Source: Verrucomicrobiota bacterium
GTDB lineage: Bacteria > Verrucomicrobiota > Verrucomicrobiia > Limisphaerales > J093
Assembly (NCBI GenBank): GCA_016716505.1
Contig: JADJWF010000003.1
Location: 728,971 to 792,970 of the forward strand
Reading direction: 5' to 3'
DNA: 64,000 bases
Shown here: positions 45,301-53,153 of the stretch, piece after piece
Numbering within the stretch: the first letter of the stretch is position 1
Layout: every line of letters begins with the position of its first letter
Program-made: the position numbers and the translations under genes
The notes under the pieces: model-generated
Told to the model about the DNA's origin: nothing
Databases searched by the model: none
Seen by the model: only the letters and a program-made list of their open reading frames with translations

Positions 45301-45691
45301 TGTCCCGCCACGTCAGGACGATGTTGTTTGGCCCCATTCGGTCGGAGATATCGTCGCGCTCCAACGTCGCCGTGTACGTGAGCCGCCGCGGTAACCCGCC
45401 CTCGGCCGGCATGACATAGACCTCCGTGTTGCCGTCGTACTGGGCCGTGAAGGCAAGGTGCCGGCCGTCCGGTGAAAAGCGCGGAAACGCCTCGTAGCCA
45501 TCGGGGTCCGACGTGAGCCGGCGCGCCACGCCGCCCCGCGCGGACACCGTGTACAAGTCGCCGGCATAGCCAAACACGATTTGATCGCCGTGAATGGCCG
45601 GAAACCGGAGCAACCGCGCCTCGGCACCCACACCGTTCGGTGAGGCCCAGACCGCCACCGTGGCAATCAGGAGGAGAATTCGTTTCAGCAT
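42347..45691 (-). CDS. tricorn-type protease homologue with S41 peptidase domain
   Basis: A 1114-residue secreted or periplasmic protein with signal peptide MLKRILLLIATVAVWA (first 23 residues), two beta-propeller regions made of WD40/TolB-like repeats (DGRHLAFTAQYDGN, SPDGRWIAYLSDQSGEDEVW, SSDGKYLFFVSDR), a Lys/Glu/Pro-rich linker near residues 560-610, a PDZ domain and a C-terminal S41 protease domain with the catalytic LIDQHSASDGDIIGYRF. The core domain start (QIFNECWRQMRDFF, AIRLRYEPLL, ELNAGHAYVGG) is also typical. Tricorn cuts peptides after the proteasome in Archaea; bacterial homologues are exported. An ATG at 45709 would add six residues. Confidence 0.88.
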   Translation of the reverse strand: MLKRILLLIATVAVWASPNGVGAEARLLRFPAIHGDQIVFGYAGDLYTVSARGGVARRLTSDPDGYEAFPRFSPDGRHLAFTAQYDGNTEVYVMPAEGGLPRRLTYTATLERDDISDRMGPNNIVLTWRDNETIVYRSRRTQWNAFKGELTLAKLTGGVPEVLPLPRGGWCSFSPDGKQLAYNRVFREFRTWKRYRGGQADDIWLYDFETKQTTRLTDDPAQDIFPMWRGDRIYFVSERDQNRQANLFVTDLKTRETRQLTHFTEFAVKFPSLGDAAIVFENGGFLYRFDLATEKAEAVSIQIQEDLAIGRDGWRDVSKETTSFAVAPDGARAVIGARGDVFTVPAKHGPTRNLTQTPGVHERDAVWSPDGRWIAYLSDQSGEDEVWIRPQDGSGEARQLTTGADTYKYAPAWSPDSRRIAWTDKKNRLQFVDVETKAVTLVAQSEAWEIRDFTWAPDSQWLAYTLPEPRRFPNIYLYSLAEQRTIRVTDGWFDVGQPEFSSDGKYLFFVSDRTFNPTYGATEWNHIYQDMERIYLVTLAADTPSPFAPKSDEVKPKDEKAAPTSEKPKDSPPDVRNEAKADSSAGPSENDAKDAAREKEPAKKDEKKVVVKVDAEGLQQRITVLPPPASSYGGLTSVGDKLYYVRKGKLNVFEFGKDKETELGDIAGYRVSADQKKMLVKVGGDFAIVDSPSAKLDVADKKLNLGDLRVQLDREAEWRQIFNECWRQMRDFFYAPNLHGVDWPAIRLRYEPLLAHVRHRADLTYVIGEMIGELNAGHAYVGGGDHPKPARIAQGLLGARISRDASGYYRIDRILRGQNWDPKYRSPLTEIGVNVRAGEFILAVNGRSTREMPDLYAALVGTAGKQVRLKVNSEPKEEGAREVTVIPTDNEQPLYYLDWVLGNIETVEKATDGKVGYVHVPDMGVPGLNEFAKFYYPQLHKEALILDVRGNGGGNVSPMIAERLRREPVFWTIARNGAVNVDPTGQVLGPKVLLIDQHSASDGDIIGYRFRKHRLGPIIGQRSWGGVVGIRGTLPLLDGGYLNRPEFSRFDLEAREWIMEGVGVEPDIEVDNDPAREFAGMDDQLNRAIEEIKKAMAAHPVRVPAPPPYPEKVP

Positions 45692-45730
45692 GGCCGTGAG
45701 GATTTGCATGGCCGCCGGTGAAACAAGGAA

Positions 45731-45755
45731 AAAGCCCGGACCGTTTCGCGGCTTT
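45731..45755 (-). terminator. possible intrinsic terminator after gtrA-like gene
   Basis: On the minus strand AAAGCC (45755-45750) pairs with GGGCTTT-containing sequence (45737-45731) and is followed by TTCCTTG. It lies 124 bases beyond the GtrA-like gene and before the tricorn gene start on the same strand. The stem is short, so confidence is limited. Confidence 0.35.
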
Positions 45756-45878
45756 CCCACGACCGCGGCGGCAGCGCTCGCCGACCGGCGCTTCCTTCGC
45801 ACGGCCCGAGAATGTTTCAGGCAGACCGAGCCGCGGCGTCTCACCGTTACGGCCACCGCGTTCCTGGTTCCCCGACCT

Positions 45879-46346
45879 TCAGGTGTACACCCACCCGCGG
45901 TACCACGCGAAGTTCCACAAGAGCCCCACGCCGAGTGCCGCCGCCTTGACGGTGTTGCGCGCCACCGCGTCGGCCGAGAGCGAACGAGTCGGCGCCCACC
46001 CTCCGGCCAGCGCCGTGGCCAGGCGCACCGGACCAAGCCACGTCCGGCTCAGGAAGTGAATCACGGCGCTCTGCAGCAGGTACGACGAAGTCGCGGTCAC
46101 GAGGAGGAATTTGCCCGCGCGGCCCAGCCACTCGCGACCCACCGGATGAAAGACGAAGTGCCAGTTGACCGTGAAGCTGAACCCCATGGCCACGGTGCAG
46201 GAAACCAGACTCGCCGCCACCCGCGACCACCCGGGCGGCCGGCGCGTCAGCAGATTGTACCCGAGGAAGTCCAGCCCCGTGGTCAACGCCCCCACCACGA
46301 GGAACCCGCCGAACTGCCCGGCCAGTTGGAGACCCGGGTCACTCAT
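45879..46346 (-). CDS. GtrA family membrane protein
   Basis: A 155-residue protein with four hydrophobic helices in the GtrA pattern: QFGGFLVVGALTTGLDFLGYNLL at the N-terminus, TVAMGFSFTVNWHFVFHP in the middle (the NW...F segment is diagnostic) and KAAALGVGLLWNFAWYRGWVYT at the C-terminus. Family members help move undecaprenyl-phosphate-linked sugars across the inner membrane. Its ATG overlaps the stop of the preceding pseudopilin gene by 8 bases, so they are translationally coupled despite having unrelated functions. Confidence 0.88.
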   Translation of the reverse strand: MSDPGLQLAGQFGGFLVVGALTTGLDFLGYNLLTRRPPGWSRVAASLVSCTVAMGFSFTVNWHFVFHPVGREWLGRAGKFLLVTATSSYLLQSAVIHFLSRTWLGPVRLATALAGGWAPTRSLSADAVARNTVKAAALGVGLLWNFAWYRGWVYT

Positions 46347-47139
46347 CCGGTCGCCAGGTCGCGCGCTCCTGCAGCCACCGAATGTCCGGGTTGTTCGCCA
46401 TCACCGCGTCGTCGCGGGGCGGCTGGACGGTCCGGTCGTCCCGCCAGCGCGCGAGTTCCACGTGGCCATCGGCGAAGACCAGGTTGGCCGCCCGCCGGTG
46501 CCGGGCGCCGGGTTTGTCCCGCAGCGTCCAGGTGGTGGGCTGTTTGAGCGAGAAATCCCACTGCAGGGAGAAGCTGCCGTCGTTGATCGTCTGCTCGCGT
46601 TCCTCGATGAAGGTGAACGTCGCGCTCGGCCCCGGACGGGTGAGATCGCTCAACCGGCCGTAGGTCGTGGCGGCCGGACTCTCGACCGGCGACCCCAGAA
46701 AGGCGTTCAGCGAGATCGTGCGCACGCGGAGCTGGGTGACGCCGCCCACCGTCACCGGGCGGGCCGTGGGACATTTCCAGAGCGCCGGGTCGGTTCCGAG
46801 GTGCGGCGTGATCAGGCTCTCACGGAGGAAGGTGGTGTTCGTGCAATCCGGCCCCGGCAGCCCCAGCCAGCCTTCGACCCACTTGGCGCCGAGGGCCTCG
46901 TGGCGGCCGTCGGCGTTGGGCGGCAGGCGGTCGTCGTGGTCCTGCGCGTAGAGCAGTAGCGCCACGCCAAATTGCTTGAGGTTCGCGGCGCAGCGGGTGG
47001 TGTGGGCGCGCGACTTGGCCGCCGATAACGCCGGCAACAGCAGCCCCGCCAAAATGCCGATGACCGCAATGACCACCAAGAGTTCGATGAGGGTGAACGC
47101 CGCGGCGTGATCCCGCGTGGATGCTTCGCCTTCCTGCAT
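46339..47139 (-). CDS. type II secretion-like pseudopilin, H-x9-DG family, Ala at the cleavage site
   Basis: A 266-residue pseudopilin. After a short leader the processing site reads HAAA-FTLIELLVVIAVIGILAGLLL (Ala, not Gly, at the -1 position), then AAKSRAHTTRCAANLKQFG. The tail has HRRAANLVFADGHVEL (H-x9-DG). Start ATG at 47139 with a GGAGGTAAC ribosome binding site; a longer frame to 47268 lacks this. It is the upstream partner of the GtrA-like gene. Prepilin peptidase tolerates Ala at -1 poorly in studied systems, so processing efficiency is uncertain. Confidence 0.88.
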   Translation of the reverse strand: MQEGEASTRDHAAAFTLIELLVVIAVIGILAGLLLPALSAAKSRAHTTRCAANLKQFGVALLLYAQDHDDRLPPNADGRHEALGAKWVEGWLGLPGPDCTNTTFLRESLITPHLGTDPALWKCPTARPVTVGGVTQLRVRTISLNAFLGSPVESPAATTYGRLSDLTRPGPSATFTFIEEREQTINDGSFSLQWDFSLKQPTTWTLRDKPGARHRRAANLVFADGHVELARWRDDRTVQPPRDDAVMANNPDIRWLQERATWRPDE

Positions 47140-47271
47140 CGTTACCTCCAGTCCTCGTGGAAACCAAGTTGCCGTCCCACCGAGACCGGCACTGCGCGGG
47201 CAGCCGGGAAGGCCGTAGCCGATGGACTCGAACGGCCGCAGTCTCAGCTTGTTGACTGGCTTGAACATAAT

Positions 47272-47961
47272 TCAAGAAGGTCGTGGGGTTAACTTGGGGA
47301 CCCCCCACCAAAACACGAGCGGCAGGATCAGGATCGCCGCTAAAAGCAGGGTGAACGCCGTCCGTTTCGCCTCCATGGACCCGCGCACCGCCAGTCGCCA
47401 AGCGCGCAAGCGGATGAAGTCCTCAATCGCCGGCCAGGCGTTGCTCTCCATCACCACCGAGATCGGCCGGTGCGGATCCCACATCCTGGAATCCGAGACG
47501 TAGAAATCGCCGCCCAAGGGCGGCACGAAACTGACGGCGGGCGCCGTTTCACCAAACGCCTCGGTTTCCACCCGGATCGTCTGCCTCGGGCCGGGTCCGG
47601 CTAGGCTCAGGAAGAACTGCGCTTCAACCCGGACGGGCAACTGCCGCGGGCCAACATTGGTCCAACCGGTCACCGTCAGTTCGTGGCCTGCCAACGGTTG
47701 GGCGTCGCCTGAGGCCAGGGTCCGAAACCGGGCGGCCTCTGTGCCGAACGCCACCCACGCCGGCAGTCCCGGCGGGCGCGCCTCCAGCCGCCAGCGCGCC
47801 GGGGGGCGGTAAGTGACCGCGACATCCGCCCGTCCACTGTCCGGTGCCGCCGCACGGCCCACCCAGGCCGCCAGACAAGCGCACCCTAGCGCCACGGTCG
47901 TCTGTCGTGCCAGGGTGGATGAGGATCCTGCTGGATACTGGGTTGGCTTGGGCTGGTTCAT
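47272..47961 (-). CDS. hypothetical membrane-anchored secreted protein
   Basis: A 229-residue protein, start ATG at 47961. The N-terminal stretch (QTTVALGCACLAAWVGRAAAPDSG) is a likely signal peptide, a globular middle with beta-rich character follows (PLAGHELTVTGWTNVGPRQL, FYVSDSRMWDPHRP), and the last 25 residues (RTAFTLLLAAILILPLVFWWGV) form one membrane helix with a short tail. I do not recognise the family. It lies at the left end of the repeat array, 130 bases after the next gene's start (pseudopilin), same strand. Possibly an exported envelope protein. Confidence 0.6.
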   Translation of the reverse strand: MNQPKPTQYPAGSSSTLARQTTVALGCACLAAWVGRAAAPDSGRADVAVTYRPPARWRLEARPPGLPAWVAFGTEAARFRTLASGDAQPLAGHELTVTGWTNVGPRQLPVRVEAQFFLSLAGPGPRQTIRVETEAFGETAPAVSFVPPLGGDFYVSDSRMWDPHRPISVVMESNAWPAIEDFIRLRAWRLAVRGSMEAKRTAFTLLLAAILILPLVFWWGVPKLTPRPS

Positions 47962-48128
47962 CTTCAAGTCATTCTGCCGACGCACTTCATCCCGCCCAGT
48001 TGAAATTGACGTGTCGCCAGACCAGCACGACGTGCAGCGCCACAAACACCGCGAAGCACCCCACGTGCTTGCCATCCTGTTTCTCCGCTATTGCCAATCC
48101 CGGCCGGCGAGCGGCCACTTGGGCAGGT

Positions 48129-48190
48129 CGGTCCGGGCCACCACCGCACCGGACCGGGCTGAATACCGCCGCCTCATGCAGCCGGTCTGG
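48129..48190. repeat. left 62-bp direct repeat flanking the palindrome array
   Basis: Matches 50267-50328 in the same orientation over 62 bp with about six differences, all clustered around CGGACCGGG/CGAAGCGCG in the middle. Shared text includes cggtccgggccaccaccgc and ctcatgcagccggtctgg. It immediately precedes the first array module. Confidence 0.85.
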
Positions 48191-50190
48191 AGACCGGCAC
48201 GACTGGCCGGTCAGGAGACCAGCGTTATGAGTACCGCCGCCCCCGTCGGTCCCGGTGCCGGCGGGAAAGCCGGCGTTACGGCAACGCCGAGGTTCTTCAG
48301 CCTGTAGCGCCGGCATTCTTGCCGGCAGATACCGCCAACCTTCCGGTCGGCACCGGAGCCGGTCGGGAGACCGGCGCTACTGACCGGTCAGGGGACCGGC
48401 GTTACGAGTAGCGCCGACCTCCGGTCGGTCCCGGTGCCGGCTGAAAAGCCGGCGTTACGGCAACGCTGAGGTTCTTCAGCTTGTAGCGCCGGCATTCTTG
48501 CCGGCAGATACCGCCAACCTTCCGGTCGGCACCGGAGCCGGTCTGGAGACCGGCGCTACGGCAACGCTGAGGTTCTTCAGCTTGTAGCGCCGGCATTCTT
48601 GCCGGCAGGCATCGCCGACCTCCGGGTCGGCACCGGAGCCGGTCTGGAGAGCGGCGCGACTGGCCGGTCAGGAGACCGGCGTTACGAGTGGCGCCGACCT
48701 CCGGTCGGCACCGGAGCCGGTTTGGAGACCGGCGCTACTGACCGGTCAGGAGACCAGCGTTACGAGTACCGCCGACCTCCGGTCGGTCCCGGTGCCGGCT
48801 GAAAAGCCGGCGTTAGGTAACGCCGACGTTCTTCAGCTTGTAGCGCCGGCATTCTTGCCGGCAGGTATCGCCGACCTCCGGGTCGGCACCGGAGCCGGTC
48901 TGGAGACCGGCGCTACTGGCCGGTCAGGGGACCGGCGTTACGAGTACCGCCGCCCCCCGGTCGGTCCCGGTGCCGGCTGGAAAGCCGGCGTTACGGCAAC
49001 GCTGAGGTTCTTCAGCTTGTAGCGTCGGCATTCTTGCCGGCAGATACCGCCAACCTTCCGGTCGGCACCGGAGCCGGTCTGGAGACCGGCGCTACTGGCC
49101 GGTCAGGGGACCGGCGTTACGAGTACCGCCGCCCCCCGGTCGGTCCCGGTGCCGGCTGGAAAGCCGGTGTTACGGCAACGCTGAGGTTCTTCAGCTTGTA
49201 GCGCCGGCATTCTTGCCGGCAGGTACCGCCAACCTTCCGGTCGGCTCGGATGCCGGTCTGGAGACCGGCGTTACTGACCAGTCAGGAGACCGGCGTTACG
49301 AGTACCGCCGCCCCCCGGTCGGTCCCGGCGGTGCCGGCTGAAAAGCCGGCGTTACGGCAACGCCGAGGTTCTTCAGCTTGTAGCGCCGACATTCTTGCCG
49401 GCACGTATCGCCGACCTCCGGGTCGGCTCGGATGCCGGTCTGGAGACCGGCGCTACTGACCGGTCAGGAGACCAGCGTTACGAGTACCGCCGACCTTCGG
49501 GTCGGTCCCGGTGCCGGCTGAAAAGCCGGCGCTACGGCAACGCTGAGGTTCTTCCGCTTGTAGCGCCGGCATTCTTGCCGGCAGGCATCGCCGACCTCCG
49601 GGTCGGCACCGGAGCCGGTCTGGAGACCGGCGCTACTGACCGGTCAGGGGACCGGCGTTACGGATACCGCCGACCTCGAGGGCGGTTCGCGGGAGGCCGG
49701 GGGGAAAGCCGGCGTTACGGCAACGCTGAGGTTCTTCAGCTTGTAGCGCCGGCATTCTTGCCGGCAGGCATCGCCGACCTCCGGGTCGGCACCGAAGCCG
49801 GTCTGGAGACCGGCGCTACTGACCGGTCAGGGGACCGGCGTTACGAGTAGCGCCGACCTCCGGTCGGTCCCGGTGCCGGCTGAAAAGCCGGCGTTACGGC
49901 AACGCTGAGGTTCTTCAGCTTGTAGCGCCGGCATTCTTGCCGGCAGATACCGCCAACCTTCCGGTCGGCTCGGATGCCGGTCTGGAGACCGGCGTTACTG
50001 ACCAGTCAGGAGACCGGCGTTACGAGTACCGCCGCCCCCCGGTCGGTCCCGGCGGTGCCGGCTGAAAAGCCGGCGTTACGGCAACGCTGAGGTTCTTCAG
50101 CTTGTAGCGCCGGCATTCTTACCGGCAGGTATCGCCGACCTCCGGGTCGGCACCGGTGCCGGTCTGGAGACCGGCGCTACTGACCAGTCA
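48181..50190. repeat. tandem array of about eleven palindromic units, ~180 bp each
   Basis: The marker gtagcg followed by CCGGCATTCTTGCCGG (with minor variants) occurs at 48304, 48483, 48583, 48840, 49019, 49198, 49380, 49560, 49743, 49922 and 50104: spacing is 179-183 bp except for 100 and 257. Each unit strings together short palindromes (CCGGCA-ttct-TGCCGG, CCGAC-x-GTCGG, GCCGGTC-tgga-GACCGGC, GACCGG-x-ACCGGC, GCCGGC-tgaaaa-GCCGGC) and is bounded by gtagcg and cgctac/cgttac ends. No gene is convincing inside it; the short open frames follow the repeat. It shares its boundary design with the element at 25418-25534. Confidence 0.92.
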
Positions 50191-50266
50191 GGAAGGCTTG
50201 GAGCAGGTGAGGGAATGCGATTTCGCCAATGCCCCTGGCGGTTGGATCGCTGACACCTCAGCCAAG

Positions 50267-50328
50267 CGGTCCGGGCCACCACCGCACCGAAGCGCGCTGA
50301 ATGCCGCCACCTCATGCAGCCGGTCTGG
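50267..50328. repeat. right 62-bp direct repeat flanking the palindrome array
   Basis: The second copy of the flanking repeat at 48129-48190. The pair brackets the array like a duplicated target or a duplicated recombination unit. The remaining 218 bases up to the AlgJ-like gene stop hold no recognisable gene. Confidence 0.85.
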
Positions 50329-50546
50329 CAGACCGACATTGAGGCGGCCCGCCTAGCCCCGCGCCTCACACCCCCGCGAGGCCAACGGTCCGAGGTGTTT
50401 CACGCCCTCTTTGGCCGCCGCTTGGGCAACCGGGGTACGTTGAGGCCTCGCGGCACCCCCGCTGGCTGTCCGCCGGTCACCGCCACGAAGCGCCGCGCCG
50501 GTCCCGGCGGCGCGTGACCTTAGCCTCTGCCTCCAATGCCTTTCCA

Positions 50547-51704
50547 TCACGGCGTCGCCGGAGGCAAGGGCACCCGTTGCCAGCCTTCGAGGGCCTGGCC
50601 GATGTCGCGTTCCACGAACTCCCACAGCACCACCTTCTTGCCCCGCAGGAAGGCGGGGCGGTGAAACAATTCCTGCCGCACGAGGGTCGCCCCGCCGCCG
50701 TCGTTGACCACCGCCAGCAGGGGCTGGCGAAGTTCGCGCGCCAGGTGCGCCACAAATCCGGCGGCTCCCGGCTCGTCTTCCTGGTACACCCGCAGGAAGC
50801 TGTCGCCCAGCAGCAGGATTTCCGCCTCAGCCGCGTCGCGGTAAGGTTCGCCCGTATCGGCGCGGAAGACTTGAACGCAGGGCACGGCTTCGGGGGCTAA
50901 GCGCCGCTCCAAGGCGGGCACCTGGAGCATCTGGAGGATGTCGCCCAGCCGTTTCACCGGCGCAGGCCGCGCGGCGTAGTCGGTGTCGCCGGGCCGCGCC
51001 CAGCCGAGGTCCTGCAGGCGTCGGGCCGCGGCGCGGGCGGCCACCGCCACTCCCGCCGGGGACCAGTGGGTGTCCTGCGCGAGGTAGAGGCTCGGTGAAT
51101 CCGGCGTGTTGTCCGACTCGCGAACCCGGGCGAACTCGTCGAAAAGGTCGAGCACCTCCACGTCGGCTGCGCGCAACCGGCGCAACAGATCAGCCGTCCG
51201 CGGCGACCGCACCGGCCGCCAGTCCTTGGCCCGGCGGGTGAGCCGGTCGGGATGGACGCTCTCCTTGTTGGGGACGGGCATCAACAACAGCCGGATGCCG
51301 CGGGCGGCAAGTTGATCCCGGAAATCCAGGATCGCCGGCAACGGATCCTCGGGCACGCGGTTGGTCGCCGGACGGTCCGTTCGCGACAAGGTGTAGCGCA
51401 GGCCCGGCTGGTAAAAGTACCAGCCGTCGCGGCCGATGACGGCCTTTTCGGCGCCGTCGCGCAGCCAGGCGAACTGCGCGAACTGCACCCAGGGGCGGGT
51501 AAGCTGCGCCGCCCAGTTGGCAGACTCGAGGTTGCGCTCGTAGGCGCGGAGGTTGGCGCTGGTGGGCGGTTGGTGAAAGACGCCCAGCGCGCGGAGGTCC
51601 TCGCCTTGGCGAAGCTCCACGGCCACCTGGATCAAGGGCACGCCCGCGATGATCCCGAGAAACATCAGGATCAGCAGCCACTGGGGATCGCGCAGACGTT
51701 TCAT
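50547..51704 (-). CDS. AlgJ/AlgX-like SGNH-type O-acetylation protein
   Basis: A 385-residue protein with an N-terminal membrane anchor (LLILMFLGIIAGVPLIQVAV) and an SGNH hydrolase-like domain: VIGRDGWYFYQPGL, LMPVPNKESVHPDRL, the catalytic DTHW motif (YLAQDTHWSPAG) near residue 220 and LLLGDSFLRVYQ with the Ser near residue 297. These match AlgJ/AlgX, periplasmic proteins that transfer or hold acetyl groups on polysaccharides. It lies 9 bases downstream of the MBOAT (AlgI-like) gene on the same strand, which is the usual partner. Substrate unknown; alginate itself is not implied. Confidence 0.88.
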   Translation of the reverse strand: MKRLRDPQWLLILMFLGIIAGVPLIQVAVELRQGEDLRALGVFHQPPTSANLRAYERNLESANWAAQLTRPWVQFAQFAWLRDGAEKAVIGRDGWYFYQPGLRYTLSRTDRPATNRVPEDPLPAILDFRDQLAARGIRLLLMPVPNKESVHPDRLTRRAKDWRPVRSPRTADLLRRLRAADVEVLDLFDEFARVRESDNTPDSPSLYLAQDTHWSPAGVAVAARAAARRLQDLGWARPGDTDYAARPAPVKRLGDILQMLQVPALERRLAPEAVPCVQVFRADTGEPYRDAAEAEILLLGDSFLRVYQEDEPGAAGFVAHLARELRQPLLAVVNDGGGATLVRQELFHRPAFLRGKKVVLWEFVERDIGQALEGWQRVPLPPATP

Positions 51705-51713
51705 CGGTTCAGT

Positions 51714-53120
51714 TCAGAACTGGAAGTACAGGAACGGGTTGAAGGCCTGGGAGAACATCACCATCAACGACCCGACAAACAGCAGCGTCAACACGACCAC
51801 CCGGCCGGGGGTGACCGGCGCCTGCGCCCAGTCGTGCGCCTGCCGCGGCTGGAACACCAGCACGGCGCAGACGCCGAGGATCAACAGCCGGTACGGCGTG
51901 TAAACCGTGGCGGCCACCAGCGGCGCCACCGGTCCGACGGGGCTGAGCCCGAACATGGCGCCGTAGTAAGACAACGCCGCCCCGAGGTCATCCGCCCGGA
52001 ACAACACCCAGGACAGCAGCATCAGCAGGAACGTGCCGCCGATGCGGAGCGGCCGCGGCCATGCCGCGTAGAAACTCCGTTTGCCCCGCGCCCGTTCGAG
52101 GGCCAGCAGCAGGCCGTGATAAGCGCCCCAGACGATGAAGTTCCATTTCGCCCCGTGCCACAGGCCACCGAGAAGCATCACTACCGCGAGATTGAAATAG
52201 GTCCGGCGCTCGCCCTTCCGGTTTCCGCCCAGCGCGATGTACAGGTAATCCCGCAGCACGCTCGACAGCGAGATGTGCCAGCGCCGCCAGAGGTCGGTGA
52301 TGCTTTCCGAGCGGTAGGGCGCATCGAAGTTTTTGAGGAACTCGAACCCCAGCATTCGCCCCAACCCGACGGCCATGTCCGAGTAGCCGCAGAAGTCGAA
52401 GTAGATTTGGAAGGCATACGCCAGCACCCCGACCCAGGCGTCCAGCGCGCAGGGGTTCGCTGTCTCGAACACCGCGTCGGCCACGACGCCACAGGGGTTC
52501 GCGAGCAGGATTTTTTTGGCGAAGCCGAGGATGAAGAGGGTCACGCCGCTGGCGAAGCGGGCCACGGTGTGCTCGCGCTCGTGCAACTGGGCCGCCAGCG
52601 TCTTGTAGCGGATGATCGGCCCGGCCACGAGGTCGGGAAACAGGGCCACGAACGCCGAGAACACGGAAAACGACTTCGCCGGCATCGCGTGCCCGCGGTA
52701 CAGGTCAATGATGTAGGTGAGCGAGTGGAACGTGTAGAAGGAGATGCCGATGGGCAGCACCACCTGCATCACGGGGAACTGCTCCGCACCAACCGCCGCG
52801 AGGATGCGGTTCAGCGTCTCGGCAGCGAACATGTAGTACTTGAAGAACCCGAGCAGGCTGAGGTTGGTCACGACGCAGGCCAGCACGGCAAGCTTCTGCT
52901 GGGCGCGGGTGGCGCCGGGGCGCGTGATGAACCGGCCCCAGAAGAAGTCCATCACGGTGGTGAACATCATGATCCCGGCAAACCACGGCTCCCACCAGCC
53001 ATAGAAGACATAGCTGCCCACCGTGATCCAGACGTTCCGCCAGCCGCGCGGCAACTGGTAGTACACCAGCAGGAAGAGCGGCAGGAAGTAGAAGACGAAA
53101 ATCTGGGTGGTGAAAACCAT
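51714..53120 (-). CDS. MBOAT family O-acyltransferase (AlgI/DltB-like)
   Basis: A 468-residue multi-helix membrane protein. Features are FVFYFLPLFLLVYYQLP at the N-terminus, SFYTFHSLTYIIDLYRG, FFPDLVAGPIIRYK-like FPDLVAGPIIRYK, YFDFCGYSDMAVGLGRMLGF, DLWRRWHISLSSVLRDYLYIALGG and the catalytic His region MLLGGLWHGAKWNFIVWGAYHG. MBOAT proteins pass acetyl groups across the membrane. Between AlgJ-like (9 bases downstream) and the SGNH/TPR gene (33 bases upstream). Confidence 0.93.
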   Translation of the reverse strand: MVFTTQIFVFYFLPLFLLVYYQLPRGWRNVWITVGSYVFYGWWEPWFAGIMMFTTVMDFFWGRFITRPGATRAQQKLAVLACVVTNLSLLGFFKYYMFAAETLNRILAAVGAEQFPVMQVVLPIGISFYTFHSLTYIIDLYRGHAMPAKSFSVFSAFVALFPDLVAGPIIRYKTLAAQLHEREHTVARFASGVTLFILGFAKKILLANPCGVVADAVFETANPCALDAWVGVLAYAFQIYFDFCGYSDMAVGLGRMLGFEFLKNFDAPYRSESITDLWRRWHISLSSVLRDYLYIALGGNRKGERRTYFNLAVVMLLGGLWHGAKWNFIVWGAYHGLLLALERARGKRSFYAAWPRPLRIGGTFLLMLLSWVLFRADDLGAALSYYGAMFGLSPVGPVAPLVAATVYTPYRLLILGVCAVLVFQPRQAHDWAQAPVTPGRVVVLTLLFVGSLMVMFSQAFNPFLYFQF

Positions 53121-53153
53121 GCTCGGCCACTGCCCCGTGCTCCGGCCGCCGCC

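Noticed and set aside
47987..48316. Minus-strand frame ending VFVALHVVLVWRHVNFNWAG
   Set aside because: The end is hydrophobic and could be a remnant of a membrane gene, but the upstream part reads through the first array units and there is no start or recognised family.
48599..49850. Open frames such as 48599-48802 and 49395-49850 inside the array
   Set aside because: They repeat with the array period (PAGIADLRVGTGAG), start at no consistent ribosome binding site and match no family; frame openness follows the repeat length.
48303..50200. CRISPR array at 48-50 kb
   Set aside because: Units of ~180 bp are made of palindromes without unique spacers and without adjacent cas genes.
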